Positions 8,890 to 17,656 of a stretch of DNA of 37,834 nt are shown piece after piece. Origin of the DNA: CAZMFZ01 sp964565665 (GTDB taxonomy: Bacteria; Bacteroidota; Bacteroidia; Cytophagales; UBA9547); contig CAZMFZ010000023.1 in NCBI GenBank assembly GCA_964565665.1, forward strand, positions 1-37,834, written 5' to 3'. Below the pieces are notes generated by a model. The model was not told the origin of the DNA. It ran no database searches and was given only the letters and a program-made list of their open reading frames with translations. The translations under genes were made by a program, and so were the position numbers. The number at the start of each line of letters is the position of its first letter. Within the stretch, counting starts at the first letter, position 1.

Positions 8890-9313
8890 AATACTACTTT
8901 GGGCGTTGATTTTTTTCTGTTTTGCAGCTTCTAATGAGGCAAATGCACAAGCCACAGCTAGTAAAGACAAAATGGAAGCTATAAAAATAGGTTTCATAAC
9001 CGAAAGGCTAGTCCTTACCCCTACGCAAGCTTCATCGTTTTGGCCTTTATACAATGAATATACAGCCAAGCGAAAAGAGATAAAAGTAAAAATAGCCGCA
9101 TTGGCTATTGAAAAACAGTTGGATGGCTTAACTGAAGACCAAATTTCACAAGATTTGAAAACTTTGTACAGCTACAAAGAAATTGAATTGGTGCTTGAAA
9201 AAGAGTATATGGCAAAATTTACTAAATACATTTCGCAAAGGCAAGCAGCAAAATTGTATAAAGCCGAGCGAGAATTTGTGAAAATATTGCTCAAAAAGCT
9301 GGAGGAGAAATAG
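8879..9313 (+). CDS. Spy/CpxP-like small periplasmic protein
   Basis: A 144-residue protein using the ATG at 8879, which overlaps the end of the previous gene by 11 bases. An N-terminal signal peptide (residues 1-24, cleavage near NAQA) is followed by an all-helical, charged domain with LVLTPTQASSFWPLYNEY, resembling the LTxxQ motif of Spy/CpxP-type periplasmic sensor-chaperones. Similar proteins in Bacteroidota are annotated as sensors of ECF sigma factors. It probably monitors the envelope and talks to the membrane protein encoded just before it; that link is inference. The following gene is convergent, with 32 bases between the stops. Confidence 0.82.
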   Translation: MNYRILLWALIFFCFAASNEANAQATASKDKMEAIKIGFITERLVLTPTQASSFWPLYNEYTAKRKEIKVKIAALAIEKQLDGLTEDQISQDLKTLYSYKEIELVLEKEYMAKFTKYISQRQAAKLYKAEREFVKILLKKLEEK

Positions 9314-9345
9314 TGAACTCGGTATTATGGAAAGCAAAAATAATG

Positions 9346-10245
9346 CTATTCACCGAACATCACTTTTTCATCGGTTAGCTTTTCATATATCGTTTTGAGG
9401 ATGTCGTTTTTTACAGATTGTTGCACACCCAAATCTACCATTTTGCCCAGCACCATTTCACGCCATTGCTTGGGAGTGAGCTTATGAATGATTTGTCGCA
9501 AGTCGTTTATTTCGTCAAACACTATTTCCTGCACAAAGCCTTGTTTATTCAATTCATCCAGCACGGCATTGAATTTGCGTTCCAGAGCCGAATCGAGCGG
9601 CTTTAGCGGATCGGTATTAAGCCTCAAAAGCGATTCTTCTACATATTTCACTCCCCCTTCAGTAATTTTAGCTGTTACGCCATATTCAGACACACCCAAA
9701 TCGAGCTGCCCCATTTTTTGCATAGGGTTGCAAATTTTGGCATCGTCAACATCGCTATTTAGCACTATGCCATTGTATTCGAGCAATATTTTAACAGGAT
9801 AATATTTGCCTTTGGGATATAAATTATAGAGTTTTTTTAATAAAAATTCTTCTTTTTGGGTGATAGCAAATTCCTTTCTTTTGGCTATTTCGGGATCATC
9901 AGGATTAACTACCATATCTAATTCCCTCACAAATTCTTTAATTAAAATAAGTGAAAGCACTTTGGCTTTTATATCGTCTCGCAGGGTTTCGAAAGTTGAA
10001 AAATCTACTTTTTTATGTAAAAGAATAATTTTCGAGCTTGCAAATTCTCTGTAAATATTGTTGAAGTGTTCATCAAAAGAATCTTGAAGAAAGCTTTTTG
10101 TATTGCTGTTCCATTGCAAAATGGTGTCGATACATTCTTGTAAACGCTCCTCGTTTGGCGGTTCTTTTTCCGACAAATCATTGCCTTCGTGAGCATAAGC
10201 CTCACATTTTTCTTCAAAAGTTGACAATGGAATGGTTAGTTTCAT
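9346..10245 (-). CDS. Protein of unknown function, 299 residues
   Basis: No family was recognised with confidence. The protein is soluble, with no signal peptide or membrane segment, and is rich in Lys and Glu. The first two-thirds are predicted helical with a charged stretch around residues 115-145. A segment near residues 185-215 (YGVTAKITEGGVKYVEESL) reads like the wing and last helix of a winged-helix fold, which would suggest DNA binding, but this is weak. It is the last gene on the minus strand after treZ, treY and the amylase, 143 bases behind the amylase stop with small repeats in between, so co-transcription is uncertain. Confidence 0.72.
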   Translation of the reverse strand: MKLTIPLSTFEEKCEAYAHEGNDLSEKEPPNEERLQECIDTILQWNSNTKSFLQDSFDEHFNNIYREFASSKIILLHKKVDFSTFETLRDDIKAKVLSLILIKEFVRELDMVVNPDDPEIAKRKEFAITQKEEFLLKKLYNLYPKGKYYPVKILLEYNGIVLNSDVDDAKICNPMQKMGQLDLGVSEYGVTAKITEGGVKYVEESLLRLNTDPLKPLDSALERKFNAVLDELNKQGFVQEIVFDEINDLRQIIHKLTPKQWREMVLGKMVDLGVQQSVKNDILKTIYEKLTDEKVMFGE

Positions 10246-10257
10246 TTAGCCCCAGAC

Positions 10258-10330
10258 CCTGAAAGGAGAAGCCCACTACCCGAAGGGAGGAGCCTACATC
10301 CCGAAGGGAAGTTTAGTTTAGTTTAGTTTA
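10258..10330. repeat. Imperfect 21-bp tandem repeat followed by four GTTTA units
   Basis: Units at 10258-10278 and 10279-10299 and a partial third from 10300 share the core CCCGAAGGGA (first copy CCTGAAAGGA). They run into four perfect GTTTA pentamers at 10311-10330. The tract sits between the unknown gene and the amylase stop and has no coding potential. Confidence 0.8.
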
Positions 10331-10350
10331 TATATTCTTTATTTACACCC

Positions 10351-10375
10351 GTTGGCTTAAGCCAACTGCAATGAA
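10351..10375. repeat. Partial copy of a REP-like palindrome
   Basis: A perfect 16-nt palindrome GTTGGCTTAAGCCAAC at 10351-10366 is followed by TGCAATGAA. This 25-base stretch matches the right half of the 46-nt palindrome at 32628-32673 at 23 of 25 positions; the two differences are compensatory (C/G for T/A in the stem). The left flank here does not extend the palindrome. Confidence 0.75.
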
Positions 10376-10388
10376 AAACTGCTATCAA

Positions 10389-11864
10389 TTATTTGGCAAC
10401 CCAAACACATACTTTGCCACCCGCAACTGTAAATTCGCCCCATCCGTCTTCATTTATCTTTACTTCGATATCAGTATATTGAAGGTAATCTACAAAAGTT
10501 TTGCCTGCGTTGCGTTTGCCTACATCCATCCATTTATTGCCATTTTCACTATTGGAAAGTAACACCGCACAACCCGATTTTTCATTTTCATCTAAGCCTT
10601 CCCGCGTCCAGCCAATGCAATTGGGATGGTCGATATAGTCGCGTTGCATTCCATAGGCAAACTCCTTTCTTGCCACTAGCAATTTCTCTAATTTCTCGCA
10701 CTTTGGCAACATAATTTCGTAATCGTTTCCGTCTCTTCCTTTGCCAGTATATTTTGCTCCATATAAATCGGGGTAAAATACACAAGGATAGCCAGCTTCG
10801 CGAAGCAAAACCAAGGCATAGCTCAATGGTTTGAACCAATTTTCGACCGGAGCTTCCAGCATTTGCAGAGGTTGCGTATCATGATTATCTATCAAGGTGA
10901 CTGCAAGGGGAGCATTGGCTACTACCAAGGTGTCGTTGAAGATGGTAGTAAGGTCGTAATCGCGGCCTTTAGTGGAAGCCTCGTGCATATTCTGATGTAA
11001 GCAAGCATCGAAGAGTGCCAATTTACCCCCCGTTGCTTCAATGTATTTGAGCATAGCTGGCAGATTCCTTGGCGACCAATATTCGCCCACAGCAAATAAC
11101 TCGGGCTTGAGGGTGCGCATATAATCGAGCCATTCTGCAATCATTTGTGGTGGCATGTGCTTGATGGCATCTAGTCGCACACCATCAAATTGTGCAGTTT
11201 CCAAATACCATTTTCCCCACCGCTTTATTTCTTCTCTTACGGCTTCATTTCTGTAGTCAATATCAGAATACATTAAATAATCGTAATTCCCCTTTTCATC
11301 ATTCATCACATCTTCCCACTTATCGCCATATTCATTTTGAATGCTAAAAATGGCTGTTTCTTTATTTTTATCATCATAATCTACGCCACTGAAGCAATTG
11401 AAATTCCACACAAACTGAGAATATTTGCCATTTCTTCCTGGAAAAGTAAATTTAGTATAAGCCTCAATTTGATAAGGCTCACTTATAAATTGGTTTCTAT
11501 TCTCAGGGTCTACTTTCCTCACTGTTACAGTTTCGGTTTCGTCTGCACCACCCATGTGGTTGAGCACAACATCGGCATATACTTGTATTTTAAGTGATTG
11601 CAGCTTTTTTATACAGTTTAAATATTCTTGTTTGGTACCATATCGGGTAGCTACCGACCCTTTTTGATCGAACTCGCCCAAATCGTATAAATCGTATAAA
11701 TTGTAGCCCCGTGCATTGGAGCCATCTGTACCTTTAAAGGCAGGTGGCAACCAAATAGCATTGATGCCTAAGTTCGCCAGTTTTTCTGCCTCTTTTTGTG
11801 TGAGATTCCAAAGCCCCTCAGGTAAGTACCAATGGAAAAACTGAATCATTGTGCCGTTTGTCAT
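10389..11864 (-). CDS. Cytoplasmic alpha-amylase (GH13)
   Basis: A 491-residue enzyme that hydrolyses alpha-1,4 links in starch, glycogen or maltodextrins. No signal peptide is present: the protein starts MTNGTMIQFFHWYLPEG, typical of bacterial liquefying-type intracellular amylases (GH13_5-like). The four GH13 regions are visible: DVVLNH, FDGVRLDAIKH (nucleophile Asp), AVGEYW (acid/base Glu) and LIDNHDTQ (third Asp). The start ATG is 47 bases after the treY stop on the same strand, so it probably belongs to the treZ-treY transcript. There it may supply short malto-oligosaccharides or trim glycogen. Confidence 0.94.
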   Translation of the reverse strand: MTNGTMIQFFHWYLPEGLWNLTQKEAEKLANLGINAIWLPPAFKGTDGSNARGYNLYDLYDLGEFDQKGSVATRYGTKQEYLNCIKKLQSLKIQVYADVVLNHMGGADETETVTVRKVDPENRNQFISEPYQIEAYTKFTFPGRNGKYSQFVWNFNCFSGVDYDDKNKETAIFSIQNEYGDKWEDVMNDEKGNYDYLMYSDIDYRNEAVREEIKRWGKWYLETAQFDGVRLDAIKHMPPQMIAEWLDYMRTLKPELFAVGEYWSPRNLPAMLKYIEATGGKLALFDACLHQNMHEASTKGRDYDLTTIFNDTLVVANAPLAVTLIDNHDTQPLQMLEAPVENWFKPLSYALVLLREAGYPCVFYPDLYGAKYTGKGRDGNDYEIMLPKCEKLEKLLVARKEFAYGMQRDYIDHPNCIGWTREGLDENEKSGCAVLLSNSENGNKWMDVGKRNAGKTFVDYLQYTDIEVKINEDGWGEFTVAGGKVCVWVAK

Positions 11865-11911
11865 GAAAATATCCTTTTGATTTAGTGAATAAACTTTTTA
11901 ATATCTGCACC

Positions 11912-14638
11912 CTAAACTTCTTTCAGGGGAACTGGAATACTTCGCAATACTGCTACTGGAAACTTGGCAAACAATCTGCTTGCGGATACTGAATTGGCAG
12001 TTTCTAGTATTTCATCAGTAAAGATATTATGCCATGTTTGTGAAGCTTCGGGAGGCAGCTCCACAGTAATGTCTTCCCAAATATTCTCCGTAGCAAAAGC
12101 TGATACAATTGCCAAAGGCAGCACAACTATTATCCATTTTGTGCCAAAGCATCTGGCATAAGCTATTATTTTATTGCTTCCTTCTGGAAACAGAGTTGAC
12201 ACTTGTAAGGGAATATAATGACCAAGAAGAAATACATCTTGCATATCATGCCTCAAATGGAGTGTTTTCCAGTTTACAAAAAGCTTTTCAGCCCCTTGCT
12301 CTCGCTTTTCTTTGATGAAATTGAGAGCCAAATCGAGGCTTTGGCTTGATTTTGAAATGATTGAATTTAGTAAATCAGCTCTGAAAGTATAATCTACAGG
12401 CCTGCGGTTGTCGGGGTCAACATAGCTCAATTCCCACAATTCGCTGCCTTGGTATATATCAGGAATGCCTGGTGCGGTATTTTTGATAATTGTTTGTACC
12501 AAAGAATACACCGTAGCCGATTGAATAACCTTTTGCAGAAATGGGATAAAACTATAAATGAACGGATGGTTTTTTTTGAGAATGCGATCGATGAAAAGCA
12601 CACAAGTATGCTCGTAAGTGGTGTTGGGAGCTGAATAGGTAGTTTCGACTTTGGCTTCACGTAATGCTTTGATTATAAAACCCTTAGTGCGTTCTACAAA
12701 CGATTCGGTCACTTTTAAATCTTCAGGAAAACTACCAATAAGTGATTGATAAATAAACCATTGATCGTTGGCAGAAGGCACTGCCTTGCCATTTTGCGTT
12801 TGTATAAAAGCCTGATTGATGGCTTGCCATTGGGCTACCAAAGTTTTCCATTCATCGGCTAGCTCGGCCAATACATTTATTCTCATGCGGGCATCTTCGC
12901 CCCGCTTGGTATCGTGGGTAGAGGTAGCATTGAGTGAATAAGGATTATTAAGCTGCCTTGCAATCATCCTGTTATGAAATTCGTGTATCCCCATAGAAAG
13001 CTCGGCAGGGGAATCGCCCACCTCATTGTGCGAAATGAGCGGATTGTACACATAAAATGTAGTATCTTCTACGCCTTTTGCAGCCAATGGCCCGGTGAAT
13101 TGCATTAGCCGCTTTATAAATTTGAGTTTATTATCAGATAGATTCGGGTCGAAACTTTTATCAAATAAAGACTTTATAAATTTCAACTCCCACTCCATAG
13201 ATTCATCACGATGGGCAGCTGCCTCTAAGGCATTATCAACCAATTGCCTATCGGCTTTAGCCAATGGGAATTGTTCGGGGTAAATTCTGTAAATAGGAAA
13301 GCAAGCCATGAAAATACCCAGAGCTTTTTTCACCCTATCGGTATCAAAGGCAGAGGTAAACAGGTTTAATTCCTGTAGATAACCAACCAAATTATTGAGC
13401 TCGCCTGCCATTTGGCTTTGCAGAAAGTTGTATTTATTTTCATATACCAATTCTTTGTAAGGCTTGGTGAAAGGTACAAACTGGTGGTAATGGGTAAGCA
13501 ATTTCTCTGCCCCCGCTTTATCTGTAAGTAAGCGATTGGTGAAAGAAAGGAAATCGTAGCCGCTGGTGCCTTGCAATGCCCAATCTTTAGCCAAGTCTTC
13601 ATTGGCATCTAATATCTTCTCGGCTATAATGTAGCAATCCTCTCCCAATAGTTTTCTTAACTTTTCTACATATTGTTTAGGGTCGGCAAGGCCATCGATA
13701 TGGTCTATTCTCACGCCTTGTATTAGCCCTTCGTTGTGAAGTTGGCTAATGAGCTGGTGGTAATCATCGAACACATTTTCATCTTCCATCCGCAGGCATA
13801 TCAGGCAATTTATGGTGAAAAACCTGCGGTAATTCATCTCTTTCTCGGCCGATTGCCAAGTGGTAAGTACAAAATGCTGACTCAGCATCAACTGAGTAAG
13901 CAGCTTTTTATCGTTATTTATTCGCTCAACACATTGGTCTATTTCCAGCTTTCTTGCCTTGTCTTTATCATTTATAATGGAAGAGGTAAGCTCGTTTTTC
14001 AAGTGTTGCCAATCTTGTAAATTGGCTGTATTGGGGTGATTAATGAGTGATTGCAGTTGGTGAATAAGAATGTCGTCAGGCTTGACTGTTTCGAGCAGCA
14101 AATCGTGAATAAATTGTAATCCGCTTTTTGAAATAGGAAGTACATTGTCGAAATAAGTAAAGGAAAAGCCTGCTTTGTCGAATTGCAATTTTATATCCCC
14201 AGCCTCAATGCTTTCTTCTAAAGGTTTGTCGATAATTGGAATTAAGATCTTTCCTTTGGTAGCGGCATAGCTCCAATTGATGTCGAAATAGCGATAATAG
14301 GGCGAATGCTCGCCACGCTCCAGCACATCATTGAGCCAGATATTGTGTTGCGTAAATGCCATGTGATTGGGCACAATATCTTGCAACCAACTCATATTGA
14401 GCGGCTTTAGCAACTCGCTTATCTCTTGCAAATTTTCAAAAGTACCTAGTTCAGGATTAATTAGAAGCGGGTTAATTACATCGTAGCCATGCGAACTATC
14501 GTGAATGGCACTTGTAATGGGGGCAGCATAAATGGTAGATATTCCCAGCTTGTGCAAGTATTCTATCAGCATTTTTACATCAGCCAAGGTAAACTTGCTA
14601 TTGATTTGAAGGCGATAGGTGGAAGTTGGGAAGTTCAT
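11912..14638 (-). CDS. treY: Malto-oligosyltrehalose synthase TreY (GH13)
   Basis: Predicted 908-residue cytoplasmic enzyme that isomerises the reducing-end alpha-1,4 link of a malto-oligosaccharide to the alpha,alpha-1,1 link of trehalose. The N-terminus MNFPTSTYRLQINSKFTL, then STIYAAPITSAIHDSSHGYD and DIVPNHMAFTQHN are TreY signatures. GVRIDHIDGLADPKQY holds the nucleophile Asp, CYIIAEKIL the Glu, and SLNATSTHDTKRGEDARMR the third catalytic Asp. ATG 14638 is the start; the open frame continues upstream only because the 21-bp minisatellite contains no stop codon. It pairs with treZ upstream and is followed by an amylase gene. The length is at the long end for the family but within its range. 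Confidence 0.95.
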   Translation of the reverse strand: MNFPTSTYRLQINSKFTLADVKMLIEYLHKLGISTIYAAPITSAIHDSSHGYDVINPLLINPELGTFENLQEISELLKPLNMSWLQDIVPNHMAFTQHNIWLNDVLERGEHSPYYRYFDINWSYAATKGKILIPIIDKPLEESIEAGDIKLQFDKAGFSFTYFDNVLPISKSGLQFIHDLLLETVKPDDILIHQLQSLINHPNTANLQDWQHLKNELTSSIINDKDKARKLEIDQCVERINNDKKLLTQLMLSQHFVLTTWQSAEKEMNYRRFFTINCLICLRMEDENVFDDYHQLISQLHNEGLIQGVRIDHIDGLADPKQYVEKLRKLLGEDCYIIAEKILDANEDLAKDWALQGTSGYDFLSFTNRLLTDKAGAEKLLTHYHQFVPFTKPYKELVYENKYNFLQSQMAGELNNLVGYLQELNLFTSAFDTDRVKKALGIFMACFPIYRIYPEQFPLAKADRQLVDNALEAAAHRDESMEWELKFIKSLFDKSFDPNLSDNKLKFIKRLMQFTGPLAAKGVEDTTFYVYNPLISHNEVGDSPAELSMGIHEFHNRMIARQLNNPYSLNATSTHDTKRGEDARMRINVLAELADEWKTLVAQWQAINQAFIQTQNGKAVPSANDQWFIYQSLIGSFPEDLKVTESFVERTKGFIIKALREAKVETTYSAPNTTYEHTCVLFIDRILKKNHPFIYSFIPFLQKVIQSATVYSLVQTIIKNTAPGIPDIYQGSELWELSYVDPDNRRPVDYTFRADLLNSIISKSSQSLDLALNFIKEKREQGAEKLFVNWKTLHLRHDMQDVFLLGHYIPLQVSTLFPEGSNKIIAYARCFGTKWIIVVLPLAIVSAFATENIWEDITVELPPEASQTWHNIFTDEILETANSVSASRLFAKFPVAVLRSIPVPLKEV

Positions 14639-14689
14639 TTTAATTAATGCGTAATTATTATTTCGTAATGCGTAATTATTAATGCTTTT

Positions 14690-14918
14690 CCCACCTCTTT
14701 GATAGGATTTCCCACCTCTTTGATAGGATTTCCCACCTCTTNNNNNNNNNNNNNNNNNNNNNNNNNNNNNNNNNNNNNNNNNNNNNNNNNNNNNNNNNNN
14801 NNNNNNNNNNNNNNNNNNNNNNNNNNNNNNNNNNNNNNNNNGGATTTCCCACCTCTTTGATAGGATTTCCCACCTCTTTGATAGGATTTCCCACCTCTTT
14901 GATAGGATTTCCCACCTT
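14690..14918. repeat. 21-bp minisatellite containing a 100-N assembly gap
   Basis: Perfect units at 14690-14710 and 14711-14731, a partial unit up to 14741, exactly 100 N (14742-14841), then full units at 14848, 14869 and 14890 and a partial last unit. Being 21 bp and stop-free, the array is open in all three minus-strand frames, with repeating peptides KRWEILS, EVGNPIK and RGGKSYQ. It lies in the 335-base gap between treZ and treY, so it is intergenic in a tandem gene pair. The array collapsed in assembly and its true copy number is unknown. The flanks hold AT-rich GCGTAATTATTA-like sequence also seen near 18.4, 19.5 and 21.2 kb. Confidence 0.93.
14742..14841. other. Assembly gap of 100 N
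   Basis: A round-number run of N inside the 21-bp tandem array; a placeholder of unknown true length. The repeat phase on both sides is the same, which is consistent with a collapsed array at one locus. Confidence 0.99.
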
Positions 14919-14973
14919 TTTTCAATCATCACTCATCTTTCTTCAATCATCAACAATAATCACTAATTAATAA

Positions 14974-16788
14974 TTACCTCTCGAAAATTAATGCTGACAT
15001 ACCATTGATAGTTATCGATTCATTTGGGTATAATTCCCCAAAGATTGAGTCGCCACTTCCATTCCATTTTTTGGCACTCGAATCGAATTTCAATTTGAAT
15101 TTGGTAGTAGTGTTGTTTAGAAAATGACTGTTCTCCGTTCCGAAATTTAATACTATAAGTAGATGGTCGTCTAGATTGGTACGTTCAAAAGACAATATTT
15201 TACCATCACCAACAGGATGCACAATCATGCTTTCACGTTCAATTGCCTCCATTGCCGGGTGCGATTTGCGAAACTGAATCAGGTATTTGTAATATGCCAA
15301 AAGGGTGCTGTTGCTTTCGGTTTCAAGATTCCACGAAAGTTTCGACTTCAAAAAGGTTTCTTCCGCTTGCGGGTCAGGAAAATCGTCTTTAAAATTAAAA
15401 TAGCTAAATTCCTTTCGCCTGCCTCCGCTCACTTTCTCAGCCAATTCTGGTTTGTGATCTACAAAAAACAGAAAAGGATTGGTTTCTCCGTACTCTTCGC
15501 CCATAAAAAGCAAAGGCACATAAGGTGAAAGCAACACGGTGGCTGCTACCAGTTTCAGTTGCTCGAAATTGAGCATATTTGTTAATCTATCGCCTAAAGC
15601 TCGATTGCCTATCTGGTCGTGATTTTGCGAGAATACCACAAACTGGTCGTAATGATTATCGACTTTCAAAGCCCCAAACATGCGGTGGCGGTGTTTTGAA
15701 AATATGCCATTGTAGACATAGGTATTCACAAAAGCATCTTCAAGCTGTTTCAAAGTGCCAAAGTCTTCGTAATAGCCGTTGGTTTCGCCAGTAACCAAGC
15801 TGTGCAAGGCGTGGTGAAACTCATCATTCCATTGGGCATCTAGCCCAAACCCACCTTTCTTTACTGTGTCGATATAGCGTGGATTGTTTAAGTCAAATTC
15901 GGCAATCAGTATTTTCTGTTTGCCTGTAGTGGCTTCCAATTTCAGCACTTCATTTTTTAGTTCCTGAATAAAATGATTGGCACTCATATCGCAGATTGCA
16001 TGTACGGCATCGAGCCTCAGGCCATCTATATGGTATTCACCTAGCCACATAATTACATTTTGCAGAAAGTAATTGCGTACCCCATCGCAATAGGCATCGT
16101 CAAAATTTAGGGCTTCGCCCCAAGGTGTTTTATATTTTTCGGTAAAATAGGGAGCAAACTCTTTCAGAAAATTACCATCGGGTCCTAAATGATTGTACAC
16201 TACATCAAGTATTACCGCTATGCCCATTTGGTGGGCTGCATTTATCAAAGTTTTAAATGCTGCAGCCCCGCCATAGGCACTTGAAGTCGCAAAAAGCGAT
16301 ACGCCATCGTAACCCCAATTGCGAACGCCTGGAAATTCGGCCACAGGCATTATTTCAATAGCATTTATGCCTAGTTCTTTTAAATATTGCAACCTAGAAA
16401 TAATAGCTTCAAAGGTACCATCAAGGGTAAAAGTGCCCACATGGAGTTCGTAGATTACCATTTCTCGCATAGGCAAGCCTTTCCATGTTTCATCATTCCA
16501 AGCAAAACTTCTTTCTATTATTTGCGAAGCTTCAGTGGGGCCATCGGGCTGAGAAACAGAAGCCGGATCAGGCACTTCGAGGTTTCCATCTAACTTAAAT
16601 TTATAACGACTGCCAAGTATCATATCGGTTCCAGTGGCGTGCCAATAGCCAAAATCATCGGGAATCATTTCAATAGATGTGTCGTGTACCACCAATTCTA
16701 CTTTGCTGATGAGTGGTGCCCACACATTGAATTCGCATTGGCCATTGGGTTTATAAAACGCTCCTACTTTTTGTCGGAATGAATTCAT
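14974..16788 (-). CDS. treZ: Malto-oligosyltrehalose trehalohydrolase TreZ (GH13)
   Basis: A 604-residue cytoplasmic enzyme that releases trehalose from the malto-oligosyltrehalose made by TreY. An N-terminal beta-sandwich (about 1-100, with CEFNVWAPLISKVELVV) precedes the barrel. GH13 regions: DVVYNHLGPDGN, GLRLDAVHAI with the nucleophile Asp, LIAEFDLNNPRY with the Glu and FSQNHDQIGNRA with the last Asp; IAE(F/S)DLN and the NHDQIGNR block mark TreZ rather than a branching enzyme. The ATG at 16788 gives full length. It is the first gene of the minus-strand set treZ-treY-amylase, separated from treY by 335 bases holding the minisatellite. Confidence 0.96.
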   Translation of the reverse strand: MNSFRQKVGAFYKPNGQCEFNVWAPLISKVELVVHDTSIEMIPDDFGYWHATGTDMILGSRYKFKLDGNLEVPDPASVSQPDGPTEASQIIERSFAWNDETWKGLPMREMVIYELHVGTFTLDGTFEAIISRLQYLKELGINAIEIMPVAEFPGVRNWGYDGVSLFATSSAYGGAAAFKTLINAAHQMGIAVILDVVYNHLGPDGNFLKEFAPYFTEKYKTPWGEALNFDDAYCDGVRNYFLQNVIMWLGEYHIDGLRLDAVHAICDMSANHFIQELKNEVLKLEATTGKQKILIAEFDLNNPRYIDTVKKGGFGLDAQWNDEFHHALHSLVTGETNGYYEDFGTLKQLEDAFVNTYVYNGIFSKHRHRMFGALKVDNHYDQFVVFSQNHDQIGNRALGDRLTNMLNFEQLKLVAATVLLSPYVPLLFMGEEYGETNPFLFFVDHKPELAEKVSGGRRKEFSYFNFKDDFPDPQAEETFLKSKLSWNLETESNSTLLAYYKYLIQFRKSHPAMEAIERESMIVHPVGDGKILSFERTNLDDHLLIVLNFGTENSHFLNNTTTKFKLKFDSSAKKWNGSGDSIFGELYPNESITINGMSALIFER

Positions 16789-16817
16789 TTTTTACTATCA
16801 AATTTTTTAAATGAAAG

Positions 16818-16841
16818 TTGGTTGCATAAGACACCAACCAA
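16818..16841. promoter_or_regulatory. Inverted repeat upstream of treZ, possible operator
   Basis: TTGGTTG (16818-16824) and CAACCAA (16835-16841) form a perfect 7-bp inverted repeat with a 10-nt spacer, 29-53 bases upstream of the treZ start in the divergent region shared with the gene at 17082. The spacing suits a dimeric regulator. Only position and symmetry support this; no regulator gene is adjacent. Confidence 0.3.
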
Positions 16842-17081
16842 GGCATAGGGTATCAATTAGGGCAAGAAATAAAAATAACCGTGCCATATAATAAGCTCAA
16901 ATACAGGGTGGTGAGGTCTGCAACTTTCCACAAATTGGGCTTTGTGGGGAGATATTGCCACAAAAGAGGGTAGGTGAAACCACAAACTAAGGCGTAGAAA
17001 ATCTCATATAAGGTTTAAAGCCAAACAAAGGAATGGCACAGTTTTTTGATTCTAATTGTATCACACTAAAACAAAATCATT

Positions 17082-17540
17082 ATGACAACGAATTATGAAG
17101 ATCAAGTAAAATTAATAAACGACCTGGTGATTCTGAACAACGACAGAATAGAAGGCTACGATTTAGCGAGTGCCGAAACTACCGATTTGGGACTTAGGAA
17201 ATTATTTGAACAATATGCAAAACAAAGCCGCGACAACGTGATTGTGTTGGCTTCGGAAATTGGCAAATTAGGCTCAGTGGCCGCTACTCATACTACCACA
17301 TCGGGCAAATTCTTTAGAGCATGGATGGAAATTAAAACTGCTCTTACTGCTAAAAATGAAAAAGGAGTGCTTGAATCTTGCGAATATGGCGAAGATGTAA
17401 TTCTCGAAGCCTACAAAGATGCCTTAGATTCTGACATCACTCTATCATCAGATTTGAAAGAAATAGTAGTGAAACAGAAAGACGAGTTAGAAACGGCTCA
17501 TGACACCATTAAAAAAATGAGAGATACTGTAGTGGCGTAA
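17082..17540 (+). CDS. PA2169-like four-helix-bundle protein (DUF2383, ferritin-like)
   Basis: A 152-residue soluble protein made almost wholly of amphipathic helices. The opening (NYEDQVKLINDLVILNNDRIEGYDLASAET), the central HTTTSGKFFRAWMEIKTAL and the C-terminal segment with CEYGEDVILEAYKDAL match the PA2169/DUF2383 family, which has a ferritin-like four-helix bundle and is often seen with stress genes. The biochemical function is unknown. It is divergent from treZ, with 293 bases between them that hold no other gene. A strong terminator follows, so it is a single-gene unit separate from the Anbu gene. Confidence 0.85.
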   Translation: MTTNYEDQVKLINDLVILNNDRIEGYDLASAETTDLGLRKLFEQYAKQSRDNVIVLASEIGKLGSVAATHTTTSGKFFRAWMEIKTALTAKNEKGVLESCEYGEDVILEAYKDALDSDITLSSDLKEIVVKQKDELETAHDTIKKMRDTVVA

Positions 17541-17563
17541 CTCAACTTCTTCGACTATGAGAC

Positions 17564-17599
17564 AAAAATAAAGCGAGGCTAACGCCTCGCTTTATTTTT
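17564..17599. terminator. Strong intrinsic terminator after the four-helix-bundle gene
   Basis: A perfect 16-bp stem (17564-17579 with 17584-17599) and a TAAC loop, with A-rich and T-rich arms on the two sides. It separates the gene ending at 17540 from the Anbu gene starting at 17657, and structurally could act on both strands. Confidence 0.93.
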
Positions 17600-17656
17600 A
17601 AAATCCCCTGTAAGGTTTGAAACTTTATAAGCGATTGTACAAAAACAAACATTTCA

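Noticed and set aside
14690..14918. CRISPR array
   Set aside because: The units are contiguous 21-mers with no unique spacers, and no cas genes are nearby.
14644..14932. Long N-terminal extension of TreY and two other minus-strand ORFs made of KRWEILS, EVGNPIK or RGGKSYQ repeats
   Set aside because: They are the translations of a 21-bp minisatellite in its three frames across a 100-N gap; TreY homology begins at ATG 14638.
16928..16947. CCACAAA/TTTGTGG hairpin as a terminator or regulatory element
   Set aside because: Seven base pairs, no T tract, and no gene end within 100 bases.
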